Assembly: GCA_000702845.1 (NCBI GenBank)
Contig: JNKK01000002.1
Span: forward strand, 104,384 to 168,383
From: Lachnospiraceae bacterium FE2018
GTDB lineage: Bacteria > Bacillota > Clostridia > Lachnospirales > Lachnospiraceae
Length of the DNA: 64,000 bases
Direction of reading: 5' to 3'
In this document: piece after piece, positions 51,726-59,454 of the stretch
Layout: each line of letters starts with the position of its first letter
How positions within the stretch are numbered: position 1 is the stretch's first letter
Made by a program: the position numbers and the translations under genes
Notes under the pieces: model-generated
Told to the model about the DNA's origin: nothing
Databases searched by the model: none
The model's input: the letters and a program-made list of their open reading frames with translations, nothing else

Positions 51726-52491
51726 TTACACGGAAGGTGCAGGCATTCAGTATCATATCGGACTGAAGCCGGAGGACGTGGGGCGCTTTGTGATTCTGCC
51801 GGGAGACCCGGGCAGATGTGAGAAGATCGCCGCATATTTTGATCATCCGGTTCATATTGCGCAGAACCGCGAATTTAATACCTACACCGGGTATCTGAAC
51901 GGCGAAAAAGTCAGTGTGACTTCCACCGGGATCGGCGGACCTTCTGCTGTCATTGCGCTGGAAGAGCTGAAACGCTGCGGTGCGGACACATTTATCCGCG
52001 TCGGTACATGCGGCGGCATGCAGGAAGAGATTCTGGGCGGCGATCTGATTGTCGCAAACGGAGCGATCCGCATGGAAGGAACCAGCCGCGAGTATGCGCC
52101 GATCGCATTTCCGGCCGTGCCGGATTTTCAGGTGACGCGTGCACTGGCAGATGCTGCGGAAAAGCTGCAGTACCGGACGCATATCGGCGTCGTTCAGTGC
52201 AAGGATTCTTTTTACGGACAACATGAACCGGAAGCAAAACCGGTCGGATATGAGCTGCAGAACCTGTGGCAGGCCTGGGTCCGGTGCGGTGCACTCGGTT
52301 CTGAGATGGAGTCAGCTGCGCTGTTTACCGCAGCGGCCGCACTGCGTGTCCGTGTGGGTACGGTTTTGCTGGTTGTGGCAAATCAGGAACGTGCCGCGAA
52401 AGGACTTTCCAACCCGCAGGTTCATGACACAGGCCATGCGATCGAAGTGGCAGTTGAGGCAATCCGGATGATGATTAAAAAAAGCAGCTGA
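51718..52491 (+). CDS. udp: Uridine phosphorylase
   Basis: A 257-residue nucleoside phosphorylase. ATG 51718 follows GGAGAT and overlaps the end of the previous gene; an upstream frame start at 51676 has no site. Motifs of the NP-I family: [20 protein letters not shown] (phosphate), [32 protein letters not shown] and [19 protein letters not shown] (ribose-binding glutamates). It splits uridine into uracil and ribose 1-phosphate, feeding Upp and DeoB encoded in the same operon. Confidence 0.93.
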   Translation: MIDYTEGAGIQYHIGLKPEDVGRFVILPGDPGRCEKIAAYFDHPVHIAQNREFNTYTGYLNGEKVSVTSTGIGGPSAVIALEELKRCGADTFIRVGTCGGMQEEILGGDLIVANGAIRMEGTSREYAPIAFPAVPDFQVTRALADAAEKLQYRTHIGVVQCKDSFYGQHEPEAKPVGYELQNLWQAWVRCGALGSEMESAALFTAAAALRVRVGTVLLVVANQERAAKGLSNPQVHDTGHAIEVAVEAIRMMIKKSS

Positions 52492-52525
52492 TCAGTTATT
52501 GTTAACAAACGGGGAGACTGAATTG

Positions 52526-53044
52526 GTGCAAATGGATACAGAATTAAACCGGCAGGATCATTCATATGATCAGGTTTTACAGGAACAGGCAGTCAGGGCG
52601 CGTAGGAATTCCTATGCGCCTTATTCCAACTTTGCTGTCGGTGCGGCGCTTCTGGCAGCCGATGGCAGCGTTCATACAGGCTGCAATATTGAGAATGCTT
52701 CCTATCCGCTCGGCAACTGCGCGGAGCGGACCGCTTTCTTCAGGGCGGTCTCTGAAGGGCAGCGGAATTTTACGGCAATCGCAATTGCAGGCGGACCGGT
52801 CCCGCCTGACAGGACCATGGCATCCGGCAAAGCGGATTCTGCGGCCGGGAGAGACGATCAGCTGGTATGCTGTCCGCCCTGCGGCGCGTGCCGGCAGGTA
52901 ATGCGGGAATTCTGCGGACCGGATTTCAGAATTCTGTTCAGCGACGGAGCGGGAGGATTTACAGTCAGAACACTCGCGGAACTGCTTCCGGAATCGTTCG
53001 GACCGGAAGCAGTAAACGTAGTGGAACAGGAGGTGCCGGAATGA
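52526..53044 (+). CDS. cdd: Cytidine deaminase with internal extension
   Basis: About 172 residues from GTG 52526, eight bases after GGGGAGA (TTG 52523 and ATG 52532 are alternatives). Zinc-binding motifs are complete: [12 protein letters not shown] and [14 protein letters not shown], with [20 protein letters not shown] upstream. The homotetrameric Bacillus-type enzyme is about 130-136 residues; this one is longer through an N-terminal extension of about 15 residues and an insertion of about 20 residues between the two zinc motifs ([20 protein letters not shown]). It converts cytidine to uridine for Udp. Its stop overlaps the start of deoB (ATGA). Confidence 0.93.
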   Translation: MQMDTELNRQDHSYDQVLQEQAVRARRNSYAPYSNFAVGAALLAADGSVHTGCNIENASYPLGNCAERTAFFRAVSEGQRNFTAIAIAGGPVPPDRTMASGKADSAAGRDDQLVCCPPCGACRQVMREFCGPDFRILFSDGAGGFTVRTLAELLPESFGPEAVNVVEQEVPE

Positions 53045-54252
53045 CTTACAAACGTATTTTTCTGATTGTCATAGATTCGCTGGGCATCGGAGCAATGCCT
53101 GATTCAGAGGCGTTCGGAGATGTCGGTGTTGATACGTTCGGGCATATCGTTGAGCGGGTTGGCTGTCTGGAAATTCCGAATCTGCGCCGGCTGGGCATGC
53201 TGAATCTCCATCCGTGTCCCGGCGTATCCGGAATGGAGCCGGCGGCATCCCCTGCCGGGAAGTATCTCCGGATGGCGGAAGCGAGCAAAAGCAAAGATAC
53301 CATGTCCGGTCACTGGGAGATGATGGGCATCTGTACAGAAAAGCCGTTCCGCAATTTTGCGGAAAACGGGTTTCCGCCGGAACTGATCCGTGCACTGGAA
53401 GACCGGTGCGGGAAAAAAATCATCGGCAACCGGGCGGCAAGCGGGACCGTGATTCTGGATGAACTGGGGGAAGAGGAAATCCGGAACGGTAAGATGATCG
53501 TCTATACGTCTGCGGACTCTGTCCTGCAGATCTGCGGCAATGAGGAGACATTTGATCTGCAGAATCTGTACCGCTGCTGTGAGATTGCGCGTGAGCTGAC
53601 AATGCGGGAAGAATGGAAGGTCGGTCGTGTGATCGCGCGCCCTTATGTCGGGAAAAAGCGCGGAGAATTCAGGCGTACCTCGAACCGGAGAGATTATGCA
53701 CTCGCGCCTCCGGGACCGACAGTGCTGAATGCGCTGCAGGATGCAGGGCTGGATGTCATTGCAATCGGAAAGATTCAGGACATCTTTTCCGGCGCGGGAA
53801 TCACAGAAGCACTGCATTCCGACAGTTCTGTTCACGGAATGCAGCAGACCACAGAGACTGCGGACAGAGATTTCACAGGTCTCTGCTTTACAAATCTGGT
53901 TGATTTTGATTCGCTCTGGGGACACCGCCGGGATCCGGCGGGTTACGGAAAGGAAATCGAGAAATTTGATGCAGGACTTGGAGATCTGATGAAAACCCTG
54001 CGTACGGATGATCTGCTGCTGCTTACGGCAGATCACGGAAATGATCCCACCTATACAGGAAGCGACCACACGCGGGAATATACACCGCTGCTTGCGTGGT
54101 CGCCTTCTATGACACAGGGCGGGCAGCTCCCGGAGGCCGGAAGCTTCGCGGTGATCGGCGCATCGATTGCCGAAAACTTCGGTGTGCCGATGCCGGAGGG
54201 AACGATCGGATCATCTGTCTTAAAACAGATCACCGGTTCTTGTTGTAAATGA
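53041..54252 (+). CDS. deoB: Phosphopentomutase
   Basis: A 403-residue alkaline phosphatase-superfamily enzyme that interconverts (deoxy)ribose 1- and 5-phosphate. ATG 53041 overlaps the cdd stop and follows CAGGAGGTG; the frame is open further upstream, but that part lies over cdd. Signatures: [20 protein letters not shown] with the metal-binding aspartate, [14 protein letters not shown] with the catalytic threonine, and [20 protein letters not shown] with metal-binding aspartate and histidines. It completes the nucleoside-breakdown route. Its last 23 bases overlap coaX on the opposite strand. Confidence 0.96.
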   Translation: MTYKRIFLIVIDSLGIGAMPDSEAFGDVGVDTFGHIVERVGCLEIPNLRRLGMLNLHPCPGVSGMEPAASPAGKYLRMAEASKSKDTMSGHWEMMGICTEKPFRNFAENGFPPELIRALEDRCGKKIIGNRAASGTVILDELGEEEIRNGKMIVYTSADSVLQICGNEETFDLQNLYRCCEIARELTMREEWKVGRVIARPYVGKKRGEFRRTSNRRDYALAPPGPTVLNALQDAGLDVIAIGKIQDIFSGAGITEALHSDSSVHGMQQTTETADRDFTGLCFTNLVDFDSLWGHRRDPAGYGKEIEKFDAGLGDLMKTLRTDDLLLLTADHGNDPTYTGSDHTREYTPLLAWSPSMTQGGQLPEAGSFAVIGASIAENFGVPMPEGTIGSSVLKQITGSCCK

Positions 54253-54994
54253 TCATGAGTCCTTTCAGGAGCAGCTGTTCATCCATTACGATTTCACGGC
54301 GGCAGAAGGGAATGACCTGATTGGCATAACCGCCGGTAGAAATCAGTGTGCAGGATGTGCCGAGCTCCTGCTCGATCCGGTCAGCCACACCGTCAATGGC
54401 CGCAGCCGTGCTGTAGATCACGCCGCTCTTCATACAGTCTATGGTGTTGGTCCCGATTACTTTTTTGGGAGTCTCGAGACTGATATGCGGAAGCTGTGAA
54501 GCCTGTGAGGTCAGAGATTCCAGTGAAACGAGCATTCCCGGATAAATCATGCCGCCCCGGAAGCTGTCTTTTTCATCGATGACAGAAATCGTCGTTGCGG
54601 TGCCCATATCAATGATGACCAGCGGTGTCGGGTAATAGCGAATCGCCGCAACCGCTTCGGCGACCCGGTCACTGCCCAGCTGTGCCGGGTTGTCAAGCTG
54701 AATTTTGAGGCCGGTTTTGATGCCCGGACCCACTACAAGCGCTTCTTTTCCGGTGAGCCGGCTGATGGCGTGTCTCACAGTGTGTGTGACGGAAGGCACA
54801 ACGGAAGAAATGATGGCGCCGCGAATACAGGATGCGTCGAGATGATTCAGTTCCAGAATCGTCTTGATGGTGACAGTGTATTCAATGGCGGTGGCGTTGG
54901 GCGTGGTTGAGAGCCACTCTTCAAACAGGATGGTCTCATCCTCAAAACAGCCAATGACAATGTTAGAATTACCGATATCAACTGCAAGAATCAT
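54230..54994 (-). CDS. coaX: Type III pantothenate kinase
   Basis: A 254-residue kinase that starts coenzyme A synthesis by phosphorylating pantothenate. ATG at 54994 follows AAAGGAGGAT on the minus strand; a longer frame to 55087 lacks a site. It belongs to the ASKHA fold: [19 protein letters not shown] (phosphate 1), [54 protein letters not shown] (phosphate 2) and [14 protein letters not shown]. Type III kinases are insensitive to CoA feedback. It is convergent with deoB, sharing 23 bases of the 3' ends. Confidence 0.96.
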   Translation of the reverse strand: MILAVDIGNSNIVIGCFEDETILFEEWLSTTPNATAIEYTVTIKTILELNHLDASCIRGAIISSVVPSVTHTVRHAISRLTGKEALVVGPGIKTGLKIQLDNPAQLGSDRVAEAVAAIRYYPTPLVIIDMGTATTISVIDEKDSFRGGMIYPGMLVSLESLTSQASQLPHISLETPKKVIGTNTIDCMKSGVIYSTAAAIDGVADRIEQELGTSCTLISTGGYANQVIPFCRREIVMDEQLLLKGLMIIYNKNR

Positions 54995-55035
54995 GGGATC
55001 CTCCTTTTTATCGGATTTTTTTGGTACCATAATAA

Positions 55036-55064
55036 ACTTTAGCATGATTTTCCGGGAAAGTAAA
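55036..55064 (-). promoter_or_regulatory. Possible promoter of coaX
   Basis: On the minus strand TTTACT (55064-55059) and TAAAGT (55041-55036), spacer 17 bases. The -10 box is only a partial match. Confidence 0.4.
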
Positions 55065-55123
55065 CGCAGGAATGCGGCCGGAATCATGCTTTTCTTTTGT
55101 GTGGAACCAATAACGGGTGATAC

Positions 55124-55152
55124 TTGAATCAGAGGGATTCTTGTTGTATACT
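55124..55152 (+). promoter_or_regulatory. Promoter of the hydroxylamine reductase gene
   Basis: TTGAAT (55124-55129) and TATACT (55147-55152) with a 17-base spacer. No clear regulator palindrome was seen beside it. Confidence 0.65.
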
Positions 55153-55218
55153 ATGCGCATTAGGTAAAAATGAATGATCCGGCCGGGCGGATACCGGTGG
55201 ATTCAGAGGAGCAATTAT

Positions 55219-57096
55219 ATGACAGAACAAACAAATACAGTGCAGAATGCGCTGATGTACTGCGATCAGTGTCAGGAGGCCGCAGCCAGCGCTGCCTGTA
55301 CCAGAACCGGCATGTGCGGCATTACGCCGGAAGCGGCCGGTCTTCGTGATCTGCTGATCTATGTGACACAGGGTCTTGCATCAGTTGCCGCTGTTCTGCG
55401 CGAAGAGAAGCAGCCGGTTCCCGCAGAAGTCAACAGGACAATTCTTGACAGCCTCGTGATGTGCACCGTCAATGTGAATTTTGACCCGGATGCGTACCGA
55501 AGGCAGATCAACCGGACACTTGCACGGAAATCTGAACTGGCAGCTTTCTGCAGCACAGAAGGTCTTCCGGAGGCTGCCTCCTGGCAGGGTGCAGAAGAGC
55601 AGTACGCGGAAAAAGCGGCTGAAGTCGGGCGCATGGCGACAGTAGATCCGGACATCCGGGGACTTCGCGGCCTGATTCTTTACGCGATGCAGGGTACTGC
55701 GGCATATCTCAGGCTTGCAAATAAGCTCGGGAAAGATGACGAAGAAATTCACGCATTTATTCAGGGTTCTCTGAAAAAAGCATCGGACGATACAATCCGC
55801 GGCGGCGAACTGATCGCCAGTGTGCTTGAGGCAGGACGTTACGGAATTAAGGCCATGACACTGCTGAACAGGGCCAGGAAAGAACTTTACGGAACACCGG
55901 AATCGATAGAGGTGGACACCGGCGTCCGCACAAATCCGGGCATCCTTGTTGTCGGCGATGACATTCAGGCGCTTTCCAGACTGCTGGTGCAGACGATGGG
56001 TACAGGTGTCGATGTGTATACCTATTCAGATCTGCTTTCTGCGCACGCATATCCGGAACTTGCGAGACATACGCACTTCGCGGGAAATTACGGCGGTGCA
56101 TGGCATCAGCAGAAGGAGGAGTTTGAATCCTTCAACGGGCCGATCCTCGTGACGGGTGATGAATTTACCATTCCGCGGAAGCAGTATATTGACCGCGTCT
56201 TTACAACCGGTGCTGCAGGATGTCCCGGTTGCCGTCACATCGATGAAGCTGCTGAAGGTGACTATTCGGAGATCATTGCACTCGCAAAGACCTGTGAGCC
56301 GCCGAAGGAACTCTCCCGTGAAACGGTTGTCACCGGATACGGAAAGGAGCAGCTGGCCGGTTACGTGAAGCCGGTTGCCAGAGGACTGTCAAAAAATGAA
56401 ATCCGCAAGCTGGTTGTTATGATCGGAACGGACGGCCGCGCAAAGAGCAGAAGCTATTACTCGGATTTTGCAAAGGCAATTCCGGATGATGTGCTTGTTT
56501 TGACAGCAGGTTCTGTCAAGTACCGCTTTAACAGGCAGGAGCTTGGAGAAGTGGCAGGCATTCCGCGTCTGATTGATGCAGGTGATTCTGCTGACAGCTA
56601 CACAATCTGTGATTTTCTGCTGAATCTGCAGGAGGAGATGAATCTCGCCGACGTCGGTATGCTGCCGGTATACTTTAATGTGGCATGGTATGATCCGAAA
56701 TCGGTGATTGAGATTCTGGAACTGCTGTACATCGGCATGAAGAATATTCATCTCGGACCGTCTTCGCTGAATTTCCTCTCCAGAGGAATCCGCGAAGTGT
56801 TCGTCAGCTATTTCGGTCTCTCTCAGATCGGAGATGTGGACGAGGAGGTTAAGGCGAACTTCGGTGACCGCGGCGGTTCCGTCACGGCAGATATGATCGT
56901 CGGTGATATTGTCACGCAGTTCCCGGAACTTGTTCCGGTTATGCTTGATGTAGGTCTTCACTGCCTCGGCTGCGGCGTATCGCAGGTCGAGACCCTGAAG
57001 GAAGCCTGCGAAGTGCACGGACTTGACATCTATGATATTCTGGATGTGCTGAATGATGAGCTGAATCATCCGGATGAGGATGAAGATGAGGAATAA
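55219..57096 (+). CDS. hcp: Hydroxylamine reductase (hybrid cluster protein) with C-terminal DUF1858-like domain
   Basis: A 625-residue protein starting at ATG 55219 after AGAGGAG. Cysteines 15, 18, 27 and 33 (YCDQCQEAAASAACTRTGMC) form the N-terminal iron-sulfur motif of prismane proteins. Ligands of the hybrid Fe-S-O cluster can be seen in GNYGGAWHQQKEEF, TTGAAGCPGCRH, MLPVYFNVAWYDPKSVIE and LGPSSLNFLSRG. Hcp reduces hydroxylamine or nitric oxide and protects anaerobes from nitrosative stress. Residues about 555-625 are an added domain (SVTADMIVGDIVTQFPELVP; GLHCLGCG) of the DUF1858 type, with a CxxC pair that may take part in electron or NO handling, followed by an acidic tail. Confidence 0.93.
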   Translation: MTEQTNTVQNALMYCDQCQEAAASAACTRTGMCGITPEAAGLRDLLIYVTQGLASVAAVLREEKQPVPAEVNRTILDSLVMCTVNVNFDPDAYRRQINRTLARKSELAAFCSTEGLPEAASWQGAEEQYAEKAAEVGRMATVDPDIRGLRGLILYAMQGTAAYLRLANKLGKDDEEIHAFIQGSLKKASDDTIRGGELIASVLEAGRYGIKAMTLLNRARKELYGTPESIEVDTGVRTNPGILVVGDDIQALSRLLVQTMGTGVDVYTYSDLLSAHAYPELARHTHFAGNYGGAWHQQKEEFESFNGPILVTGDEFTIPRKQYIDRVFTTGAAGCPGCRHIDEAAEGDYSEIIALAKTCEPPKELSRETVVTGYGKEQLAGYVKPVARGLSKNEIRKLVVMIGTDGRAKSRSYYSDFAKAIPDDVLVLTAGSVKYRFNRQELGEVAGIPRLIDAGDSADSYTICDFLLNLQEEMNLADVGMLPVYFNVAWYDPKSVIEILELLYIGMKNIHLGPSSLNFLSRGIREVFVSYFGLSQIGDVDEEVKANFGDRGGSVTADMIVGDIVTQFPELVPVMLDVGLHCLGCGVSQVETLKEACEVHGLDIYDILDVLNDELNHPDEDEDEE

Positions 57097-57170
57097 ATGA
57101 TGAAAACAGGGCGGAAAGTCCTGTGTTTCCTATCAATAATCTGCAGTTTTATAAAGGAGAAACAAAAACG

Positions 57171-57656
57171 ATGGCAGGAAAAAATATCATGACACGCGCA
57201 GGTCTTCAGCAGCTTGAGGACGAACTCCATGATCTGAAGGTGAATCAGCGGCGTGAAGTTGCGCAGAAGATCAAGGAAGCCAGAGAGCAGGGGGATCTTT
57301 CGGAGAACGCGGAATATGATGCGGCAAAAGATGAGCAGCGTGATATCGAGACGCGAATCGAGGAAATCGAAAAGATCCTCAAAAATCTGGACGAAGTAAT
57401 TGACGAGGAGGAAGTCAATTCCGATACCATCAACATCGGATGCAAAGTAGGCGTTCTGGATATGGAATACAATGAAGAGATGACATTCTCGATTGTCGGA
57501 TCCAATGAAGCCAGCAGCCGCAAAAAGAAGATTTCCAATGAATCTCCGGTGGGCAAAGCCCTGATCGGTGCGCGCGTGGGTGATATTGTTACGGTAGAGT
57601 CCATGGCAGGCGAGATCCAGTACAAAGTGCTTTCAATCGAGCGCAACATCGGCTGA
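57171..57656 (+). CDS. greA: Transcription elongation factor GreA
   Basis: A 161-residue factor of normal length, ATG 57171 after AAAGGAG. The N-terminal coiled coil (MTRAGLQQLEDELHDLKVNQ, REVAQKIKEAREQGDLSENA, EYDAAKDEQRDIETRIEEI) carries the acidic tip (D and E of GDLSENAEYDAA) that enters the RNA polymerase channel and stimulates cleavage of backtracked RNA. The C-terminal domain has SNEASSRKKKISNESPVGKA and GARVGDIVTVES. It follows hcp by about 75 bases and ends at a strong terminator. Confidence 0.97.
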   Translation: MAGKNIMTRAGLQQLEDELHDLKVNQRREVAQKIKEAREQGDLSENAEYDAAKDEQRDIETRIEEIEKILKNLDEVIDEEEVNSDTINIGCKVGVLDMEYNEEMTFSIVGSNEASSRKKKISNESPVGKALIGARVGDIVTVESMAGEIQYKVLSIERNIG

Positions 57657-57708
57657 ACAGGCTGAAAAAAGACAGACTGAAAAACAAAGAAAATAACAAA
57701 AAAACGAA

Positions 57709-57751
57709 AACCGCTCCCGGTGCATAAGAATTGCGCCGGGGGCGGTTTTTT
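57709..57751 (+). terminator. Intrinsic terminator of greA
   Basis: AACCGCTCCCGG (57709-57720) pairs with CCGGGGGCGGTT (57736-57747), one wobble, then TTTTTT to 57751. Confidence 0.88.
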
Positions 57752-57770
57752 GCGTTTATTCAAGTCTTGT

Positions 57771-57845
57771 TCGCGATCTCTGATCGCGCGCGAGCTGTGC
57801 GACACACTTGTGTGTCCTCCTTTGCGCAGCTCTGCGATCCTCCGG
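57771..57845 (-). repeat. Two-hairpin repeat, copy D (minus strand)
   Basis: Read on the minus strand it gives CCGGAGGATCGCAGAGCTGC, then GACACACAAGTGTGTC, CAGCTC and CGCGATCAGAGATCGCG, nearly identical to copies B and C. It lies between the greA terminator and the stop codon of the convergent VanZ-like gene, and so at the 3' end of that gene in sense orientation. Confidence 0.8.
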
Positions 57846-57846
57846 A

Positions 57847-58245
57847 CTACCGGTCAAACAATGTCCGGAAAATGCCGAGGAATACCCACCGTATGACGGC
57901 GAAGATTCCAAACAGAAGAATAAAGCCGCATATGCCGAAAACAATGTCGTCGAAATCCATTGTTCCTCTGCCGGACCAGCCCTGTCCGATTTCAATTGCG
58001 AAGGTCAGGACAAGGATCATTGTAAAGACATAAATCCATGAAATAACCATGACGTGATCTGTCTTTGCCAGAAGTGTAAACAGGGGATGAATGACAAAGA
58101 TCAGGAGCATGCCGATGATGCCGATGACCCAGAAATGAAGCTGCTTGTCAGAGAAATACAGTTCATAGTGGTCATTCAGTGTCAGCAGCCTGCTGTGCGC
58201 ATTGGACAGAAACTCGACAATATGATAAAGGATTGTATTTAACAT
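57847..58245 (-). CDS. VanZ-like membrane protein
   Basis: A 132-residue protein with three or four membrane helices (LHFWVIGIIGMLLIFVIHPL; VISWIYVFTMILVLTFAIEI; IVFGICGFILLFGIFAVIRW). The pattern DKQLHF early and FAIEIGQGWSGRGTMDFDDI later, with conserved E, R, D and D around an -x-G loop, is typical of VanZ-like proteins. Members are linked to teicoplanin tolerance and envelope stress, with no proven chemistry. It is alone on the minus strand, and its stop is followed at once by repeat copy D. Confidence 0.72.
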   Translation of the reverse strand: MLNTILYHIVEFLSNAHSRLLTLNDHYELYFSDKQLHFWVIGIIGMLLIFVIHPLFTLLAKTDHVMVISWIYVFTMILVLTFAIEIGQGWSGRGTMDFDDIVFGICGFILLFGIFAVIRWVFLGIFRTLFDR

Positions 58246-58345
58246 CGGAAATACCTCGCGTTTTTCCTATAGTTATAGAAACGAATCCTCTGTTTGTCAA
58301 GTGAAATATAAATTACTGTCCCCGGATAAGCTGCGCGTCTGACGG

Positions 58346-58570
58346 TTATGAATGCTGCTGCGGAACGGAATCTTCCACGTATTCCATGATGTCACCGTAG
58401 TCACAGGATAAAACATTGCAGATCCGGCCGAGAATCGCCAGATTGACAGATTCATCCTTTCGGAGTTTTGTCATGGTGTTCGGAGCAATCTCCGCTTCTT
58501 TTCTTAAGTCAGCAGGCCGTATCTTTTTGTCAATCAGTAATTTCCAGAGTCTGTCGTATGAAACTGCCAT
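58346..58570 (-). CDS. Small XRE-family (Cro/C1-type) transcriptional regulator
   Basis: A 74-residue protein made of one helix-turn-helix domain: YDRLWKLLIDKKIRPADLRK, then EAEIAPNTMTKLRKDESVNL and LGRICNVLSCDYGDIMEYV. Such single-domain regulators are common next to ABC exporters and toxin-like genes. It is divergent from the ABC transporter operon at 58747. The shared space holds two inverted repeats (GTTAGT-N8-ACTAAC at 58594-58613 and TAGTT-N6-AACTA near 58679-58694) that could be its operators, one of them over the transporter promoter. Confidence 0.88.
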   Translation of the reverse strand: MAVSYDRLWKLLIDKKIRPADLRKEAEIAPNTMTKLRKDESVNLAILGRICNVLSCDYGDIMEYVEDSVPQQHS

Positions 58571-58593
58571 AGCTCTCTTCCTCTCAAAGATAA

Positions 58594-58613
58594 GTTAGTT
58601 TAATAATACTAAC
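58594..58613. promoter_or_regulatory. Inverted repeat, possible operator of the small HTH regulator
   Basis: GTTAGT (58594-58599) and ACTAAC (58608-58613) are perfect inverted arms around eight A/T bases, 24 bases upstream of the regulator's own start codon. Confidence 0.55.
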
Positions 58614-58660
58614 TAGCGATTACTATAACATATTGCGAAAAAAAATGCAATAAGGAGGAA

Positions 58661-58694
58661 TTGACAAAACGCAAAAGATAGTTTAATCTAACTA
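58661..58694 (+). promoter_or_regulatory. Promoter and overlapping inverted repeat of the ABC transporter operon
   Basis: Perfect TTGACA (58661-58666) with TAATCT (58685-58690) at 18 bases. The -10 region lies in the inverted repeat TAGTT-TAATCT-AACTA (58679-58694), so a bound regulator would block the promoter. The AGTTTAAT core also occurs in the operator at 58594-58613. Confidence 0.6.
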
Positions 58695-58746
58695 AAGTTA
58701 AATGAATATAACGCAATAAATTGAGACAATAAAGAGGTGGAGATCT

Positions 58747-59445
58747 ATGTTTCTCAGGCTGGAAGGGATCCGGAAATCATACGGCGGGAAGGATAACCGC
58801 GTCGAAGTTTTAAAAGGAATTGATCTCACACTGGAACGCGGTGAATTCTGTGTGCTGTTAGGACCGTCGGGATCGGGCAAATCCACGCTCCTGAATATTA
58901 TCGGCGGAATCGATGCGGCAGACAGCGGAACTATTACAATTGACCGGGTATCGATCGGTTCTATGAAAGAAAAGGAACTGACACGTTACCGGAGAGAACA
59001 TCTGGGTTATATTTTTCAGATGTATAATCTGATTCCGAACCTTACCGTGCGGGAGAATATCGAGGTCGGTGCATATCTGAGCAGGAATCCGCTGCAGACA
59101 GACGAGCTGCTTGATGTGCTCGGACTGCGTGAGCATGCGGGCAAGCTGCCGAACCAGCTTTCGGGCGGTCAGCAGCAGCGCACTTCGATCGGCCGGGCGA
59201 TCGTCAAAAATCCGGATATCCTTCTGTGTGACGAACCGACAGGCGCGCTGGATTATAAGACGTCAAAGGAGATTCTGAAACTGATCGAGACGGTGAATCA
59301 GACGTATGGGAACACCGTCATCATGGTTACGCACAACAGCGAAATCCGTCACATGGCCGACCGGATTGTGCTGCTTCATGACGGCCAACTCCGCGATAAT
59401 ACGCTGAACCCGAAGAAAGTACCGGTTGAAGAACTGGAGTGGTAA
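58747..59445 (+). CDS. ABC transporter ATP-binding protein (MacB/LolD type)
   Basis: A 232-residue ATPase. Walker A is GPSGSGKSTLL, the Q-loop YIFQMYNLIPN, the signature LSGGQQQRTSIGRAI, Walker B ILLCDEPTGALD and the H-loop VIMVTHNSEI. The PSGSGKSTLLNIIGG and DEPTGALD forms mark the MacB/FtsE/LolD subfamily that powers FtsX-type permeases. It starts after GAGGTGGAG and is followed nine bases later by its permease. Substrates of such systems include antimicrobial peptides and lipoproteins. Confidence 0.97.
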   Translation: MFLRLEGIRKSYGGKDNRVEVLKGIDLTLERGEFCVLLGPSGSGKSTLLNIIGGIDAADSGTITIDRVSIGSMKEKELTRYRREHLGYIFQMYNLIPNLTVRENIEVGAYLSRNPLQTDELLDVLGLREHAGKLPNQLSGGQQQRTSIGRAIVKNPDILLCDEPTGALDYKTSKEILKLIETVNQTYGNTVIMVTHNSEIRHMADRIVLLHDGQLRDNTLNPKKVPVEELEW

Positions 59446-59454
59446 AGGAAAACA

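Noticed and set aside
54230..54252. The 23-base overlap of deoB and coaX as a possible assembly error
   Set aside because: Both C-termini read normally (deoB ends ITGSCCK, coaX ends MIIYNKNR) and short tail-to-tail overlaps are common in compact genomes.
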